DNA from: Clostridia bacterium
GTDB lineage: Bacteria; Bacillota; Clostridia; Oscillospirales; CAG-272
Direction of reading: 5' to 3'
DNA: 64,000 nt
NCBI GenBank assembly: GCA_017503285.1
Contig: JAFVTH010000003.1
Location: 34,206 to 98,205, forward strand
In this document: positions 62,404-64,000 of the stretch, one piece after another
How positions within the stretch are numbered: the first letter of the stretch is position 1
Layout of the letters: the number at the start of each line of letters is the position of its first letter
Notes under the pieces: generated by a model
Told to the model about the DNA's origin: nothing
What the model saw: the letters and a program-made list of their open reading frames with translations, nothing else
The model's database searches: none
Program-made: the position numbers and the translations under genes

Positions 62404-64000
62404 ATGAAAAAGAAAATTCTTTTGGTATTGTCAATAGTTGCAATACTTGCTTGTGTTCTTGCAATTTCTGTAAGCGCAGCAAGAGTTGAAAATTATGACG
62501 ATACATATACCTTAGTTGGTACAACTGATATCAAACAACTGTTTAGAAGGTACACTACCGAAACTGCTTATAGCACAACGTGGTATACCGACTCAATAAC
62601 AGTTAAGTTTGTTGACGAAAATGGAGAGGAAATTACCGATGTTCCTCTTTGGGAATACGATGTGGCAGAAGATAAACACTATTCCTTGATTTGGTATATT
62701 TCAGATTGGGAGTTTACTACTGAAAAGGAAGATGTTACTTATAATGAAGTAACAACACAGAGAGATAAGTACATTTCCGCTGTTTACACCTTGTCAAGTG
62801 CGAGAGCTGTAGATTTGCGCTTTGATACCAGCTATTCCGAAAATAGGTCATTCTCAACAGACACCGTTGGCTATGACTATTCATTGACAATATCTAAGCC
62901 TCTTTGGGGAATTTACTACGACATTAATAACACACCTGATGACACAACTGATGACTTGCTTCTTCAAAGATCAACAGGTATGGGTAGAGATAACAATGAC
63001 TACGGCAACATTGGCTTCGAGGCGCAATTTGCCTCAATAGGAAACAAAATAGTCGTTGCAAACTTTAGAGACTGCACGGGCGATGATTTTGATGCCGATT
63101 GTACAGGTAACTATGGCACAAAAGCCACATGGTATCTTGCTAACAACCTACAATGCCTACATTACCACGATGGCTTCAAATATATGGTAAGTGGCATTGG
63201 CTCTGTTTACGAAATTGACCTTGGCGATGGTATCGAGGTTATTAACTGTCAGCTATTAAGGGACAATAAAAAGATTGAATCAATAGTTCTTCCGAACAGC
63301 TTGATATATTTGGGTGGTGAGTCATTTAGAGGCTCATCTTGTAAAACAATTGTTATTGGTGAGGGCTTGCTGTATACAACAAGCAATGTATGTCTTTGGA
63401 AAAGTGGTAGCTTCGAAAACATGTATGTTTCCAAGAACATTTTAACAAAGTATTTGGGCTATTTCACTAAGTATGAGTACAATGGTTCTTCCTTGCTTGG
63501 CGCAATTGGCACAACCAATATATACTTTGATGGTGGTTTGGAAGAAGCAACAGCACTTATGAGCAGGATGATTTCTGAAAACTCAAGCTGGACAGAGAGC
63601 AAGATCACACTTGTTGATTATAATGAAACTACAGAAAGAGGTAGCTTGAAGGACGTAGTTATTTTCTACAACTACAATAGATGCGATGCTTTCTATCGTG
63701 GTGTTCATACTGAAACAGGCGAGTACACAAAGACCTGGGATGGAGAAAAGTTTGTTTCTAAGTGTATTATTACATCTGATTGTACAGTATGCAATAAATC
63801 TAATCTTGTTGAAACACTTGAACCACTCTTTAAGTCAAACGGCTTTGCTTCTAACACAGGCGCAATGATGCAAAGCTTTGCAGTAAACAAATCACTTATC
63901 GAGGCTTACAAGCCATACCTTGGCGAAATTAAGTTTGGTCTTGTTGCAGCATACTGTGGCACAGGCACAGACTTTGACACCACAAGTGGCGTACTTGTAA
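62404..64000 (+). CDS. Secreted protein with leucine-rich-repeat-like segment (3' end outside window)
   Basis: An open frame of 532 codons starts at ATG 62404, with TAGGAGA 7 bases upstream, and runs off the right edge. Residues 1-24 form a signal peptide (KKKILLVLSIVAILACVLAI) with no lipobox Cys at the cleavage site. A segment near 270-330 (DNKKIESIVLPNSLIYLGG and TIVIGEGLLYTTSN) looks like BspA-type LRR_5 repeats. The remainder is not recognised. It is probably a large surface or secreted protein like the repeat lipoprotein at 19410. Confidence 0.75.
   Translation, partial: MKKKILLVLSIVAILACVLAISVSAARVENYDDTYTLVGTTDIKQLFRRYTTETAYSTTWYTDSITVKFVDENGEEITDVPLWEYDVAEDKHYSLIWYISDWEFTTEKEDVTYNEVTTQRDKYISAVYTLSSARAVDLRFDTSYSENRSFSTDTVGYDYSLTISKPLWGIYYDINNTPDDTTDDLLLQRSTGMGRDNNDYGNIGFEAQFASIGNKIVVANFRDCTGDDFDADCTGNYGTKATWYLANNLQCLHYHDGFKYMVSGIGSVYEIDLGDGIEVINCQLLRDNKKIESIVLPNSLIYLGGESFRGSSCKTIVIGEGLLYTTSNVCLWKSGSFENMYVSKNILTKYLGYFTKYEYNGSSLLGAIGTTNIYFDGGLEEATALMSRMISENSSWTESKITLVDYNETTERGSLKDVVIFYNYNRCDAFYRGVHTETGEYTKTWDGEKFVSKCIITSDCTVCNKSNLVETLEPLFKSNGFASNTGAMMQSFAVNKSLIEAYKPYLGEIKFGLVAAYCGTGTDFDTTSGVLV

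Noticed and set aside
1-64000. CRISPR arrays, insertion sequences, rRNA genes or an intact prophage
   Set aside because: No regularly spaced direct repeats, transposase motifs, rRNA sequences or phage structural genes were seen. The only mobile-type signal is the island at 24.6-26.6 kb.

Overview
The window reads as chromosome of a low-GC, Gram-positive, gut-type anaerobic Clostridia (Bacillota). The signs are AddAB instead of RecBCD, RNase J, a T-box leader, DegV/FakA-type fatty-acid kinase genes, predicted lipoproteins, SpmA/SpmB and a SpoVB-like flippase (an endospore-forming lineage), and cytoplasmic GH30, GH95 and GH38 glycosidases. I cannot name a species. Most genes are vertical housekeeping or carbohydrate genes with strong Shine-Dalgarno sites and compact hairpin terminators. 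Promoters are unusually uniform: TTGnnn, a 17-nt spacer, and an extended TGn-TAnnAT -10 box.

Layout. 1-7.2 kb: a minus-strand operon of a GtrA/QueG-like fusion, addB and addA (addA runs off the left edge). 7.3-9.7 kb: an orphan GyrB/ParE-like ATPase subunit coupled to tadA. 9.8-11.9 kb: Lrp-type regulator, aminotransferase and zinc-ribbon membrane protein (minus). 12-15.8 kb: sugar isomerase-like protein, CofE-like ligase, and an unknown protein overlapping a nuclease lipoprotein. 15.8-18.6 kb: FGGY kinase, a small membrane protein and MntP (minus). 18.7-24.5 kb: an endo/exonuclease/phosphatase-fold protein, a 1307-residue repeat lipoprotein and a lipoprotein with an internal duplication.

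24.6-26.6 kb is the accessory-looking island. Two small structured RNAs on the minus strand each have a near-consensus promoter, a covarying three-helix fold and a U-tract. They bracket a frameshifted gene with a BECR-type nuclease domain. Two diverged repeats of covarying hairpins and tRNA-Ser(GGA) follow. This is the best candidate for something undescribed.

26.7-40.7 kb: GH30, thrH, a phosphoesterase, HAD and acetyltransferase genes, an HTH-transmembrane-LRR protein, lepA-hemW, an HTH membrane protein, a DegV/FakA pair, and a stand-alone trpB behind a Trp T-box. 40.7-46.8 kb: a minus operon of a heterodimeric ABC exporter, pyruvate kinase and a serine hydrolase. 47-52.4 kb: a lipoprotein, RNase J, spmA-spmB with a small membrane protein, and an AbrB-like regulator. 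52.4-64 kb: GH95 fucosidase-like enzyme, D-amino-acid transaminase-like enzyme, SleB-like hydrolase, SpoVB-like flippase, GH38 mannosidase, tcdA, and a secreted protein running off the right edge.

All functions are read by eye from sequence motifs; no database search was run.
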